In this document: piece after piece, positions 1-6,147 of the stretch
Numbering within the stretch: position 1 is the stretch's first letter
How the letters are laid out: each line of letters opens with the position of its first letter
Assembly: GCA_030600865.1 (NCBI GenBank)
Contig: JAUVUS010000063.1
Span: forward strand, 1 to 9,390
DNA length: 9,390 nt
Source of the DNA: Bacteroidales bacterium
GTDB lineage: Bacteria; Bacteroidota; Bacteroidia; Bacteroidales; UBA12077
Direction: 5' to 3'
Position numbers and translations under genes: made by a program
The notes under the pieces: model-generated
The model's database searches: none
What the model saw: the letters and a program-made list of their open reading frames with translations, nothing else
Told to the model about the DNA's origin: nothing

Positions 1-196
1 CGCTACTGCAAAAATTCTTTATGAATTATTAAAGAAAATTAAAAATATACAGGAACAAGGCGTGGAAATAATTATAAACTGGTATTACCACCCCGAAGAT
101 GAAGATTTATTGGAAGAAGGCGAAATTATGTCGGAAGCACTTGATCTGTCATTCAACTTTGTTCCAATTATTGATGAAGAAAAAAACGACCTGTAA
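1..196 (+). CDS. SiaC family regulatory phosphoprotein (DUF1987), 3' end only
   Basis: The reading frame is open from base 2 to the TAA at 194-196 and gives the last 64 residues of a protein that starts outside the window. The pattern is that of the DUF1987/SiaC family C-terminal half: an amphipathic helix (TAKILYELLKKIKNIQEQG), a beta strand IIINWYY, an acidic turn HPEDEDLLEEGE, then a helix and the final strand FNFVPII. In Pseudomonas SiaC is phosphorylated by the SiaB kinase, dephosphorylated by the SiaA PP2C phosphatase, and controls a diguanylate cyclase. Bacteroidota homologues are usually found with SiaB-like and PP2C-like genes, which would lie to the left and are not visible. About half the usual length (roughly 125 aa) is present. 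Family call is from remembered motifs; the precise partner is unknown. Confidence 0.8.
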   Translation, partial: ATAKILYELLKKIKNIQEQGVEIIINWYYHPEDEDLLEEGEIMSEALDLSFNFVPIIDEEKNDL

Positions 197-231
197 TACC
201 AATTATTTTTCAAAATGTCGTATCATTAACT

Positions 232-254
232 ACCCGCCTGCCGGACGGGCAGGT
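232..254. repeat. GC-rich REP-like palindrome
   Basis: In an otherwise A/T-rich gap, this stretch reads CCTGCC (237-242), a five-base loop, then GGCAGG (248-253). An overlapping CCCG...CGGG pair (233-236 and 246-249) allows a second fold. Its base composition contrasts sharply with the flanks. From memory, very similar CCTGCC/GGCAGG palindromes are scattered between genes in many Bacteroidota genomes, so I read it as one copy of a dispersed intergenic palindrome. A genome-wide count would settle this. Only one copy is clear in this window. Confidence 0.5.
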
Positions 255-290
255 ATTGAAGTTTAGAATGGTTAATGCCGTTATATATTC

Positions 291-325
291 AATGCCATAT
301 TTGTTTTTTACAAATATGGCATTTT
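291..325 (+). terminator. Hairpin terminator, 13-bp perfect stem
   Basis: AATGCCATATTTG (291-303) pairs perfectly with CAAATATGGCATT (311-323) across a seven-base T-rich loop, and TTTT follows at 322-325 on the plus strand. It lies about 95 bases after the siaC-like stop codon and between two convergent genes, so it probably ends siaC-like transcription. It may also stop the minus-strand lipoprotein transcript, although that side lacks a clear T-run. Confidence 0.6.
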
Positions 326-332
326 GAATAAT

Positions 333-367
333 AAACGATATAATTTACAGATCGTTTTAATTTTATA
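333..367. terminator. Second small hairpin between convergent genes
   Basis: AAACGAT (333-339) is complementary to ATCGTTT (351-357), with an 11-base loop and a U-rich tail (TTTTAATTTTAT) on the plus strand. The stem is short and A/T-rich. It lies just downstream of the lipoprotein stop codon on the other strand. It may back up the larger hairpin at 291-323 or may be chance in A/T-rich sequence. Confidence 0.3.
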
Positions 368-376
368 TATTATTGG

Positions 377-2134
377 TTATTTACTTAATTTCATTGATTT
401 TATAGCTTTAGTTTTTCCCGAGCTTGTTAAGTTAGTAGCATCTCCATACACATAGTAAATATCTGTTCCATAAGTATGTACTGATATAGGGTTTTTACCA
501 TCAGAAAAATCACCGGAAATTGTGTTCCAGTCTGTTCCATCAAAAAGATAAAGAGCTGGATAGTGCGATTCTGCTGATTCAAATTTTTCGGTGACAAATA
601 TTATGTTTCCATCACTATCTATAGCCATTGCATAGGAGCCAAGTAAAAACCATTCGGCATCATCTGGAATTAGATTTTCGACTGTTGAAGAACTTGTGAC
701 TTTATAAGCCCCACCATCATAATCACCGCTAAAAGTTCGGGTGTCGGAACTAAAATATAATTCAGAACCGTGCTTTCTTAGTTTTATATCGTAAAGCCAT
801 TCCTGTGTCCATTCCAGGTCTGTATCCCAGCTTGTTCCATTAAGATGCTTAATAAAAAATGTATCATCAATTCTATAATGTAAATATAGTGTCCCATCAA
901 TATTTTCAATTTTGGGTTCCCAAACGTTTCCTGTAGCAATAAATCCATTTGCATCTCCGCCCACTGTTTCCCAAACTGTACCAGTCCATTTAAATATTTT
1001 TAAATCCCAGTCGGGATATACTTTTGCTGCCAGGTATAGATCATCATTTAAAACTTCAATATCCATATCAGAAGGAGAATCATCATAACCCATACTACCG
1101 GCAGCCAGGTTATTCGACCATGTTGAACCATCAGACTCATGAATATAAAGAGAATCACTTTCAAGAGCAGCTAAATATATCTTAGAAGAACTAATTGCTA
1201 TTCCCATATTACCTATGCCTGTAATATCGCTTGGTAAAGTTCCTCCTGTACCGGTCCATGAGTTTCCACTGAGCATGTAAACAGCAGGTGTACCATAACC
1301 TGCGCTAACATCTTTAAGCACTCCCAAATAAATACTGCTTCCATTTTGTTTGATTTCTGTAAATCCAATGGCATCACCGGAAGTAACAACAGTACCTAAA
1401 TCGGTTTTTGTATAGCTTATTATTTCAGGATCATCGTTATTACTTCCACTCCCTTCTTTGGTTATGTCGCTTTCTATTTCATAATAATGTTCATATGTAT
1501 TCCAATAACTGTCTGTAATGGAATAAGTATAGCCTGTTTTTACTTTGTAGTAATAAACTTCATCCGCATCAACATAATGTTCGCAAGATAAATCAGTTGT
1601 AGTTTCTACTGTACGGAAATTATTTAAATCATTTTCTGTAGCATACAAAACTTCATAGTATTTTCTAATAATGTTTTGTATTGGACTATAATCGTTTGGA
1701 TCTGTCCAGACAATTAAATTTTCACTTTCTGTATAATTTCTTGTAACTTCAGTAATAGTTACTTCATCAGGATCAAAAGCATATCCAGTTTCAATATCGC
1801 TATAAGGGCCAAAACTAGCATCATCAGAATGTGCTCTTACTTTATATTGATATTCCTGACCTGGAATAATTTGATCTTCATAATAACGAAAATCATCCCA
1901 ATTTGTACATTCTGTCCATGCAATATCCATCCACTCTGCAGTTGTGTTATTTAAACGGTATACATCATAAATTTCAGCATCTGAAACTGCTTCGTATGCC
2001 AAATGCACTACGCCCATGTATGTTCCATCAGATGCTATAAACGTTGTAGGTTTTGGTAATTCATCTTCTTCGCATGAAATACAAAAAAGAATAACAGGAA
2101 GAATAAATAATAAAAGAAGTTTTATTTTTTTCAT
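377..2134 (-). CDS. Surface lipoprotein with two FN3-like domains and a beta-propeller-like region
   Basis: This encodes a 585-aa exported protein. The N-terminus has a Lys-rich start, a hydrophobic core (residues 6-19) and a candidate lipidated Cys21 (CIS-C) followed directly by acidic EEDE. An acidic run after the lipid cysteine is associated with surface exposure in Bacteroidota. Residues about 28-120 resemble a fibronectin type III domain (ASDGTY, AEIYDVYRLN, GQEYQYKVRAHS, GPYS). Residues about 121-230 look like a second, more divergent copy (NLIVWTDPND, YYYKVKTGY). A Gly/Ser/Asn linker follows. Residues about 245-585 carry a repeat of roughly 48 residues with a G[TS]xW or GNSW turn at Trp293, 339, 388, 436 and 536 and a degenerate copy near 484, as expected of a seven-bladed propeller. 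No enzyme active site or type IX secretion C-terminal domain is recognised. The likely role is binding at the cell surface. The start at 2134 fits the upstream promoter. Confidence 0.8.
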   Translation of the reverse strand: MKKIKLLLLFILPVILFCISCEEDELPKPTTFIASDGTYMGVVHLAYEAVSDAEIYDVYRLNNTTAEWMDIAWTECTNWDDFRYYEDQIIPGQEYQYKVRAHSDDASFGPYSDIETGYAFDPDEVTITEVTRNYTESENLIVWTDPNDYSPIQNIIRKYYEVLYATENDLNNFRTVETTTDLSCEHYVDADEVYYYKVKTGYTYSITDSYWNTYEHYYEIESDITKEGSGSNNDDPEIISYTKTDLGTVVTSGDAIGFTEIKQNGSSIYLGVLKDVSAGYGTPAVYMLSGNSWTGTGGTLPSDITGIGNMGIAISSSKIYLAALESDSLYIHESDGSTWSNNLAAGSMGYDDSPSDMDIEVLNDDLYLAAKVYPDWDLKIFKWTGTVWETVGGDANGFIATGNVWEPKIENIDGTLYLHYRIDDTFFIKHLNGTSWDTDLEWTQEWLYDIKLRKHGSELYFSSDTRTFSGDYDGGAYKVTSSSTVENLIPDDAEWFLLGSYAMAIDSDGNIIFVTEKFESAESHYPALYLFDGTDWNTISGDFSDGKNPISVHTYGTDIYYVYGDATNLTSSGKTKAIKSMKLSK

Positions 2135-2161
2135 AATAATTAATTTAAAAAATTAAGAAAC

Positions 2162-2193
2162 GCAAGATATAAAAAATAATTATTGTTGGCAAA
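2162..2193 (-). promoter_or_regulatory. Bacteroidota-type promoter for the lipoprotein gene
   Basis: On the minus strand TTTG (2190-2193) is followed after 20 bases by TATCTTGC (2162-2169), close to the Bacteroidota consensus TTTG-N19-21-TAnnTTTG. Transcription would begin near 2155, leaving a leader of about 20 bases before the ATG at 2134. An 8-bp inverted repeat (AATTATTG 2178-2185, CAATAATT 2195-2202) overlaps the -33 box and might be an operator. This is read by eye only. Confidence 0.45.
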
Positions 2194-2252
2194 GCAATAA
2201 TTGTGCCATGATAAGGTGTAGGTATGGTGGTGGTTTTGTTTAACGAGTATTT

Positions 2253-2289
2253 ATATAAAAACAAAAAGCCCTTGAAGATCAAGGGCTTT
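2253..2289 (-). terminator. Strong Rho-independent terminator (tRNA-type), minus strand
   Basis: AAAGCCCTTGA (2265-2275) and TCAAGGGCTTT (2279-2289) form a perfect 11-bp stem with a three-base loop. On the minus strand the stem runs straight into a T-rich tail (TTGTTTTTAT), whereas the plus strand has no T-run after it. It starts about 12 bases past the tRNA-like 3' fragment at 2301-2316, which is the expected place for the terminator of a minus-strand tRNA gene. No protein-coding gene on that strand ends here, so it appears to be the original tRNA terminator left behind after integration. Confidence 0.8.
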
Positions 2290-2300
2290 AGTGTAAAAAA

Positions 2301-2316
2301 GCGGTCTGGACGAGAC
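2301..2316 (-). other. tRNA-Asp 3' end fragment, attachment site (attL/attR)
   Basis: Read on the minus strand, GTCTCGTCCAGACCGC fits the tRNA 3' end position by position: end of the T-loop (GT), 3' side of the T-stem (CTCGT), 3' side of the acceptor stem (CCAGACC) and a G discriminator, which is typical of tRNA-Asp. The match to what I remember of Bacteroidota tRNA-Asp stops at 2317, where A58 would be expected, and no D-arm, anticodon arm or 5' acceptor strand (GGTCTGG) lies to the right on this strand. A tRNA-style terminator lies to the left and an integrase gene begins about 150 bases to the right. This is the signature of the displaced 3' end left when an element integrates into a tRNA gene. 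tRNA identity is from memory and not searched. Confidence 0.7.
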
Positions 2317-2322
2317 CTTTCT

Positions 2323-2340
2323 TATCTTTATGTATCTTTA
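2323..2340. repeat. Phased direct repeat TATCTTTA x2
   Basis: TATCTTTA occurs exactly at 2323-2330 and 2333-2340, ten bases apart (about one helical turn), just inside the proposed attachment core. Short direct repeats flanking the core are where the N-terminal arm-binding domain of tyrosine recombinases or an excisionase often binds. The sequence is low in complexity, so chance is possible. Confidence 0.4.
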
Positions 2341-2399
2341 CCTAGTTTTACTAAACGTAATGGAAATCAGGTAGTAAGAAAAATTTACTTACTTATAAA

Positions 2400-2431
2400 T
2401 TTGCAATTTAATGTATAAATATGTTAATTTG
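2400..2431 (+). promoter_or_regulatory. Bacteroidota-type promoter of the integrase gene
   Basis: TTTG (2400-2403) is separated by 20 bases from TTAATTTG (2424-2431), one mismatch from TAnnTTTG. A perfect TAAATTTG also occurs at 2396-2403 but lacks a -33 partner. Transcription from the first pair would start near 2436-2438, which argues for translation from the ATG at 2464 rather than the one at 2440. The -7 box touches the tandem repeat at 2430-2451. Confidence 0.5.
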
Positions 2432-2451
2432 CAACACAAATGCAACACAAA
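2430..2451 (+). repeat. 11-bp tandem repeat TGCAACACAAA x2 at the integrase start
   Basis: TGCAACACAAA is present exactly twice head to tail (2430-2440 and 2441-2451). The pair covers the end of the -7 box, the predicted transcription start and the upstream alternative ATG of the integrase. An 11-bp period places both copies on the same DNA face, so a repressor or the recombinase itself could bind here and control integrase expression. Confidence 0.6.
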
Positions 2452-2463
2452 AAATTTCTTACT

Positions 2464-3726
2464 ATGGAATCGTATTATCCCTATGTAAAGCCAAATTACA
2501 TCACAAAGAATGGAGACACTCCTGTGTATATTAGATACAATTACAGCAGAGTAAAACGAGCTTTTATTCCTGTAAATATTGATATTGAGCCTAATCATTG
2601 GGATTATAGAAGAAGAAAGCTGAAAAAGGCATGTCCTGATTATGATAAATATGAAAAGGAGATTAGAAAATTAAATAATCGTATTAGTAAAATTATTGAG
2701 TATGCAAATGATCATTATATTGATCCTACTATTGAATTTGTATTATTAGAATTAGAAAAGGATAAAGATTATAATGGTAAGAAAAATAGGATTGACTTCT
2801 TTGAGCAGTTAGATGATTTTATTAAAGAGCGAGATGGCAAGGTGTCAAAAGATACAATAAAGGATTATAATTCACTTAAAAAGCACCTTAAGAAGTATTC
2901 AGAGCATACAAAGGATGATGTTACATTTAAAAAAATGGATTTGAAATTTTATAACAGTTTTGTTAATTATTTGAGATATGATTCTGTTAAACCTAATAAA
3001 ACAAAAGGTCAACGAGATAATACAATTGGGAAGCAGATAAAAAATTTGAAGATTTTTTTGCGAGATAGAATGGATCAGGAAATTATCCAATTAATTAATT
3101 TAAAACCTTTCGTAACTATAACAGAAGTTACAGATGCCATTTATTTTAGTGAAGAAGAATTAACAATTCTTTATGAATTAGATTTAAGTGAGAATGAAAC
3201 TTTTGATCAAATAAGAGATTTATTAATTGTTGGATGTTTTACAGGTTTGCGATATGGTGATTTAAATAAACTAAAACCGGAGCATATAGATAAGGAAAAA
3301 GAGTTGATACAAATTAGACAAGGAAAAGTGCAAAGAAATGTAATTATTCCTTTAATAGATTATGTACCCGCAATTATGGAGAAGTATAATTATAATTTAC
3401 CAAAAATTCATTTAAATGAATTTAATAAGGAAATAAAGAAAATTTGTAAAAAGGCAGAGTTGAATAATAAAATTGTTTTGACCTGGAAAAAAGGACCTGA
3501 TGAAGAAGTAGAAAAGGTTTTTGAGAAGTGGGAACTTGCAACATCGCACGTTTGTCGTCGATCTTTTTGTACAAATATGTTTTTAAGTGGTGTTCCTGCT
3601 GAAGAGTTGATGAAAATATCCGGACATAAAAATTCTGATTCATTTCTTAGATATATAAAAATTGATAATTTACAGGCTGCAAATATGTTAAAGGAACATC
3701 GAAATAGTAAAAATAAAAAGAACTAA
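2464..3726 (+). CDS. Tyrosine recombinase / site-specific integrase
   Basis: This 420-aa protein has the usual layout of Bacteroidota integrases. Residues about 1-85 form an arm-type DNA-binding domain (TPVYIRYNYSRVKRAF, NHWD). Residues about 110-210 form the helical core-binding (SAM-like) domain. Residues about 225-410 form the catalytic domain. All six catalytic residues are present: Arg263 (TGLRYGD), Lys288 (RQGKV), His362 and Arg365 (SHVCRR), His388 (SGHK) and the nucleophile Tyr397 (RYIK), with canonical H-x8-Y spacing. It should therefore be active, cutting and rejoining DNA through a 3'-phosphotyrosine. It reads away from the tRNA-Asp fragment at 2301-2316, its probable target. An ATG at 2440 would add eight residues but lies almost on the predicted transcript start and inside a tandem repeat. 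The gene is visibly more A/T-rich than the lipoprotein gene to its left. Confidence 0.9.
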   Translation: MESYYPYVKPNYITKNGDTPVYIRYNYSRVKRAFIPVNIDIEPNHWDYRRRKLKKACPDYDKYEKEIRKLNNRISKIIEYANDHYIDPTIEFVLLELEKDKDYNGKKNRIDFFEQLDDFIKERDGKVSKDTIKDYNSLKKHLKKYSEHTKDDVTFKKMDLKFYNSFVNYLRYDSVKPNKTKGQRDNTIGKQIKNLKIFLRDRMDQEIIQLINLKPFVTITEVTDAIYFSEEELTILYELDLSENETFDQIRDLLIVGCFTGLRYGDLNKLKPEHIDKEKELIQIRQGKVQRNVIIPLIDYVPAIMEKYNYNLPKIHLNEFNKEIKKICKKAELNNKIVLTWKKGPDEEVEKVFEKWELATSHVCRRSFCTNMFLSGVPAEELMKISGHKNSDSFLRYIKIDNLQAANMLKEHRNSKNKKN

Positions 3727-3792
3727 TATGAATATTTTTTTCGAACTCATTTTTTGATGGAATAGGGTGTTTTTATTTTTATATAAAAATCT

Positions 3793-3800
3793 TATATTTA
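3793..3800 (+). promoter_or_regulatory. Possible -7 element for the gene starting at 3821
   Basis: TATATTTA is one mismatch from TAnnTTTG and would start transcription near 3806, about 15 bases before the ATG. No TTTG is found at the right distance upstream, so support is weak. The 95-bp gap after the integrase has no convincing terminator hairpin, and the gene might instead be read from the integrase promoter. Confidence 0.25.
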
Positions 3801-3820
3801 TCCTATAAAATGTAGCTAAA

Positions 3821-4669
3821 ATGGATTCTAAAATATTAAAATTAATAATTGTATTCTTGTTTGTTTCTTTATTGTGTAAGGCTGAAACTCATATACAAAA
3901 TGATACTATTCAATCAGGAGAAGACTTCTATCTTTATCCTACTCCCAGTGAAATATTTGAGGTAATTGACAGAGAAAAATTATCATTTAATAAAAATTTG
4001 CTTAACCCAGTTGATAATGAACAAAAATACATCCTTTCAAAGGAAAAATATTTGAATTTAGGAGTCTTTATTGCTGATTTGGCATATTGTACTCTTTTTT
4101 CCAGAAAATCCATAAGTAAAGATTACTATGAAGCTATATCAAACCTTTGTGGTTGTTTGTTAATTTCTTCTGATTTAAAAGGATGCCTGAGCAATGAAAT
4201 TGAGAAAAATATTGAAAATGTTGATTCTGTTTATAAAACAATAAATATTTATTATAATGATATAATGCAGGAGCTTACTGCAAATAACAGCAATAGTGTT
4301 ATGTTTATAATAACTACCGGAGCATATATTGAATCTTTTTATATTGTGTTGAATTTAGTTAATGAATATTCTGAAGAAAATGTTTTATTGCAAAAAATTG
4401 CAAATGAAAAATATGCATTACATAATCTGCACAGATTTTCGAAACGTTTTACAGATGACCCGAATATTACTGATGTTATAAGATATCAGGAAGAAGTTTT
4501 AAAAATATTTGATTCATTTGTAGTAGAGGAAGGTACAAAACGATCATTTGAAATTTCTAAAAGTGGAAAAATAAAATTTACTGGTGGACCTAAAATAATC
4601 ATGAATAAGGGACAGTTTGAAAACCTGAAAAAAACTGTTGAAAAGATAAGAAACGAGATAATTAACTAA
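3821..4669 (+). CDS. Secreted protein of unknown function, paralogue of the protein encoded at 6148-7047
   Basis: This is a 282-aa protein with a signal peptide (hydrophobic residues 5-18, likely cleavage after LCKA at residue 21, or less likely lipidation at Cys19). The rest is predominantly helical by composition. No named domain is recognised. It aligns with the protein encoded at 6148-7047 without gaps from EIF (44-46) through LNP (61-63), LNLGVFIADLAY (78-89), IEKNI (127-131) to TGAYIES (166-172). All these sites are offset by exactly 19 residues, and the similarity continues to DPNI (213-216), the FTGG turn (253-256) and the C-terminal helix. From memory, proteins with this LNxGxYxxDxxY and TGxxxExxY pattern recur in Bacteroidota beside an ABCG-like transporter. 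It lies alone after the integrase, convergent with the next gene. The function is unknown; contact with the transporter in the periplasm is inference. Confidence 0.75.
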   Translation: MDSKILKLIIVFLFVSLLCKAETHIQNDTIQSGEDFYLYPTPSEIFEVIDREKLSFNKNLLNPVDNEQKYILSKEKYLNLGVFIADLAYCTLFSRKSISKDYYEAISNLCGCLLISSDLKGCLSNEIEKNIENVDSVYKTINIYYNDIMQELTANNSNSVMFIITTGAYIESFYIVLNLVNEYSEENVLLQKIANEKYALHNLHRFSKRFTDDPNITDVIRYQEEVLKIFDSFVVEEGTKRSFEISKSGKIKFTGGPKIIMNKGQFENLKKTVEKIRNEIIN

Positions 4670-4706
4670 GATTTATTTTGACTTAAATTACTTTCTGATT
4701 TTAGTT

Positions 4707-5453
4707 TTAATTTTCTATCAAGCTAACTGAAACCATGTCGATATAATAATATGCAATTTTATTATCATCAATCTTTTTCTTTAAGGTTTTTCTTATACCG
4801 GACGTATTTAAGGTTAAATATTGGGTATTTATATCAGAATAAAAATTACCTATTGTAAGGTATTTTTCACCTCCCTGGGCAATTAGCGTATCCGAAACTT
4901 CAAACCAGATATCCTTTTCAGTATTCATGAAACTTGCATCAGCTTTTATTTGGGGAGAATATTTAAGCACTTTGGTTGAACCTCTTCGTTTAATTCTTTT
5001 TTTAGAAATATAAACTCCTATATTATTAACTGCATAAGTTGAATAAGTAGCAATAGCATAATGAAATTCAACTTCATAACTTTCCCCTTGTACTAATGGT
5101 TCTTTCAATTCAGTTTGCAAATACTCCCTGTAATTTAATATTTTAGTTTTTATTGAGTCCTGAGGTGGTTTTTCAATTAAAATAATTCCGGCATAAGCCT
5201 GTCCATCTTTAGCATACATATGGCCAATAAAGTTATTTGGAACATTAACCTGAAACTTTGAACAGCTATTAAAATAATCGCTTGTTCCTTTTGTGGGTAA
5301 ATACCAACCGGGGATTAATTCTTCAACAGGGTCATCTATATAATCATTAGGACAATTCTCGTAAATTTCAAAACTAGGATTAGTAACCAGGTTCTGGGAC
5401 TTAGCAAAGAAAAAAATAAAGAGAGAATAAATAATAATTACATATTTCATCAT
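4707..5453 (-). CDS. Secreted NPSFE-domain protein (carbohydrate-binding-like, OmpA-associated type)
   Basis: This 248-aa protein has a signal peptide (residues 3-16 hydrophobic, cleavage near AKSQ, residue 20). The mature part begins NLVTNPSFEIYENCP, followed by PGWYLPTKGTSDYFNSC, GQAYAGI, a central REYLQTELKEPLVQGESYEV and finally GGEKYLTIGNF and YYIDMVSV. This is the conserved beta-sandwich-like module that in many Bacteroidota proteins precedes an OmpA peptidoglycan-binding domain. Here it stands alone, with no OmpA domain and no type IX sorting domain. Cys34 and Cys64 probably form a disulfide. It may bind glycans or another envelope component. Two adjacent ATGs (5453 and 5450) are equivalent. 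The gene lies 193 bp after the stop of the ABC operon, beyond a terminator, so it probably has its own promoter. Its stop is only 37 bp from that of the convergent plus-strand gene. Confidence 0.75.
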   Translation of the reverse strand: MMKYVIIIYSLFIFFFAKSQNLVTNPSFEIYENCPNDYIDDPVEELIPGWYLPTKGTSDYFNSCSKFQVNVPNNFIGHMYAKDGQAYAGIILIEKPPQDSIKTKILNYREYLQTELKEPLVQGESYEVEFHYAIATYSTYAVNNIGVYISKKRIKRRGSTKVLKYSPQIKADASFMNTEKDIWFEVSDTLIAQGGEKYLTIGNFYSDINTQYLTLNTSGIRKTLKKKIDDNKIAYYYIDMVSVSLIEN

Positions 5454-5613
5454 CTAAATTAATGGTTAAAACTCTGCAAATTTGCTTGCCTGGCAGTCAG
5501 GGTAGTCAGGTTTCATTGCAGCCACATTAGTCTTTTTTACTTCTAAAATCAGTATTCGTTAATCGGTGTTCTTAAATCAATTTCAAGTATTTTGTTTTAA
5601 AATGAATTTTATA

Positions 5614-5644
5614 AAACCTATGGATTTTTAGTCCATAGTGGTTT
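5614..5644 (-). terminator. Terminator of the ABC transporter operon
   Basis: AAACC-TATGGA (5614-5624) pairs with TCCATA (5632-5637) and GGTTT (5640-5644) with a two-base bulge and a seven-base loop. On the minus strand the stem ends in GGTTTTAT followed by A/T-rich sequence. It begins three bases past the stop codon of the four-cysteine protein gene, the last gene of the operon. Confidence 0.6.
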
Positions 5645-5646
5645 AG

Positions 5647-6129
5647 TTAAAATCCTAATTTAGGTGCTTTCCTCCAGAGAATCTGTATTCCTACACAGGC
5701 ACGTATATCTATTGGATCTTCCGGTCTTATATCTTTTGCTAAAATAGTTACTTCTATTATCATCGTAATACTTTTATCAATTGTAAAACCAACTGACTCT
5801 ACATAGTCATCTTCAATGTTATCATAGAAAACCTCTTTGGTTTCGGCATTTATTAATCTATAACGTACTGGAGAATAGCCTGTTTCTGTACAAACACTCA
5901 TCTTGTAATCCTTTTGACCGTAGAAAACTGCTTTATAAGTAAAGCTTTTGTTAATCTCAAGCAGAGCACTCCTGGCCTGGCCATATTGTTTAAAATCGTA
6001 TGAGTCATACATCAGGCAATTTTTATGATGATGGAATCCCTGGCAACTTTGAGAAAAAGCATTTGAGGGAAGAATTAGTAAAAATATAATAGCAAATATA
6101 AGTAGCTTGATGTTTTTTAAAGCCTTCAT
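5647..6129 (-). CDS. Small secreted four-cysteine protein, unknown function
   Basis: This is a 160-aa protein with a clear signal peptide (MKALKNIK, hydrophobic residues 9-20, cleavage near NAFSQ, residue 27). The mature protein is mostly beta by composition and has four cysteines: 29, 38, 80 and 145, enough for two disulfides. Recognisable stretches are GFHHHKNC, QARSALLEI, YGQKDYKMSVCTE, VFYDN, MIIEVTI and the C-terminal CVGIQILWRKAPKLGF. From memory, a Bacteroidota family with the same SRSA..., DYRxSxC, LYDN and RKxPKxGF pattern exists and has no assigned function; I could not check this. It follows the lipoprotein-like gene by 18 bp and precedes a terminator, so it is the last gene of the operon. 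A periplasmic or surface partner of the transporter is inferred from position only. Confidence 0.7.
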   Translation of the reverse strand: MKALKNIKLLIFAIIFLLILPSNAFSQSCQGFHHHKNCLMYDSYDFKQYGQARSALLEINKSFTYKAVFYGQKDYKMSVCTETGYSPVRYRLINAETKEVFYDNIEDDYVESVGFTIDKSITMIIEVTILAKDIRPEDPIDIRACVGIQILWRKAPKLGF

Positions 6130-6147
6130 AATTAACGATTTATTCTA

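Noticed and set aside
2224..2418. 64-aa plus-strand open frame
   Set aside because: It runs through the terminator hairpin and the tRNA 3' fragment, has no recognisable protein character and no promoter; it is a chance open frame.
2389..2598. 69-aa minus-strand open frame
   Set aside because: It overlaps the integrase promoter and start on the opposite strand and has low-complexity composition; antisense shadow.
2899..3643. Two minus-strand open frames inside the integrase gene (2899-3090 and 3422-3643)
   Set aside because: They are antisense to a complete, catalytically intact integrase and have no family resemblance.
4670..4706. Possible bidirectional terminator between the convergent genes
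   Set aside because: Only short, imperfect A/T pairing (CTAAG with CTTA) is visible; not distinguishable from chance in this composition.
5454..5613. Promoter or small gene upstream of the NPSFE protein gene
   Set aside because: A GCAAATTTGC palindrome near 5476-5485 gives a near -7 match (CAAATTTG), but no TTTG lies at the right distance and no coding frame is convincing; nothing else is supported here.
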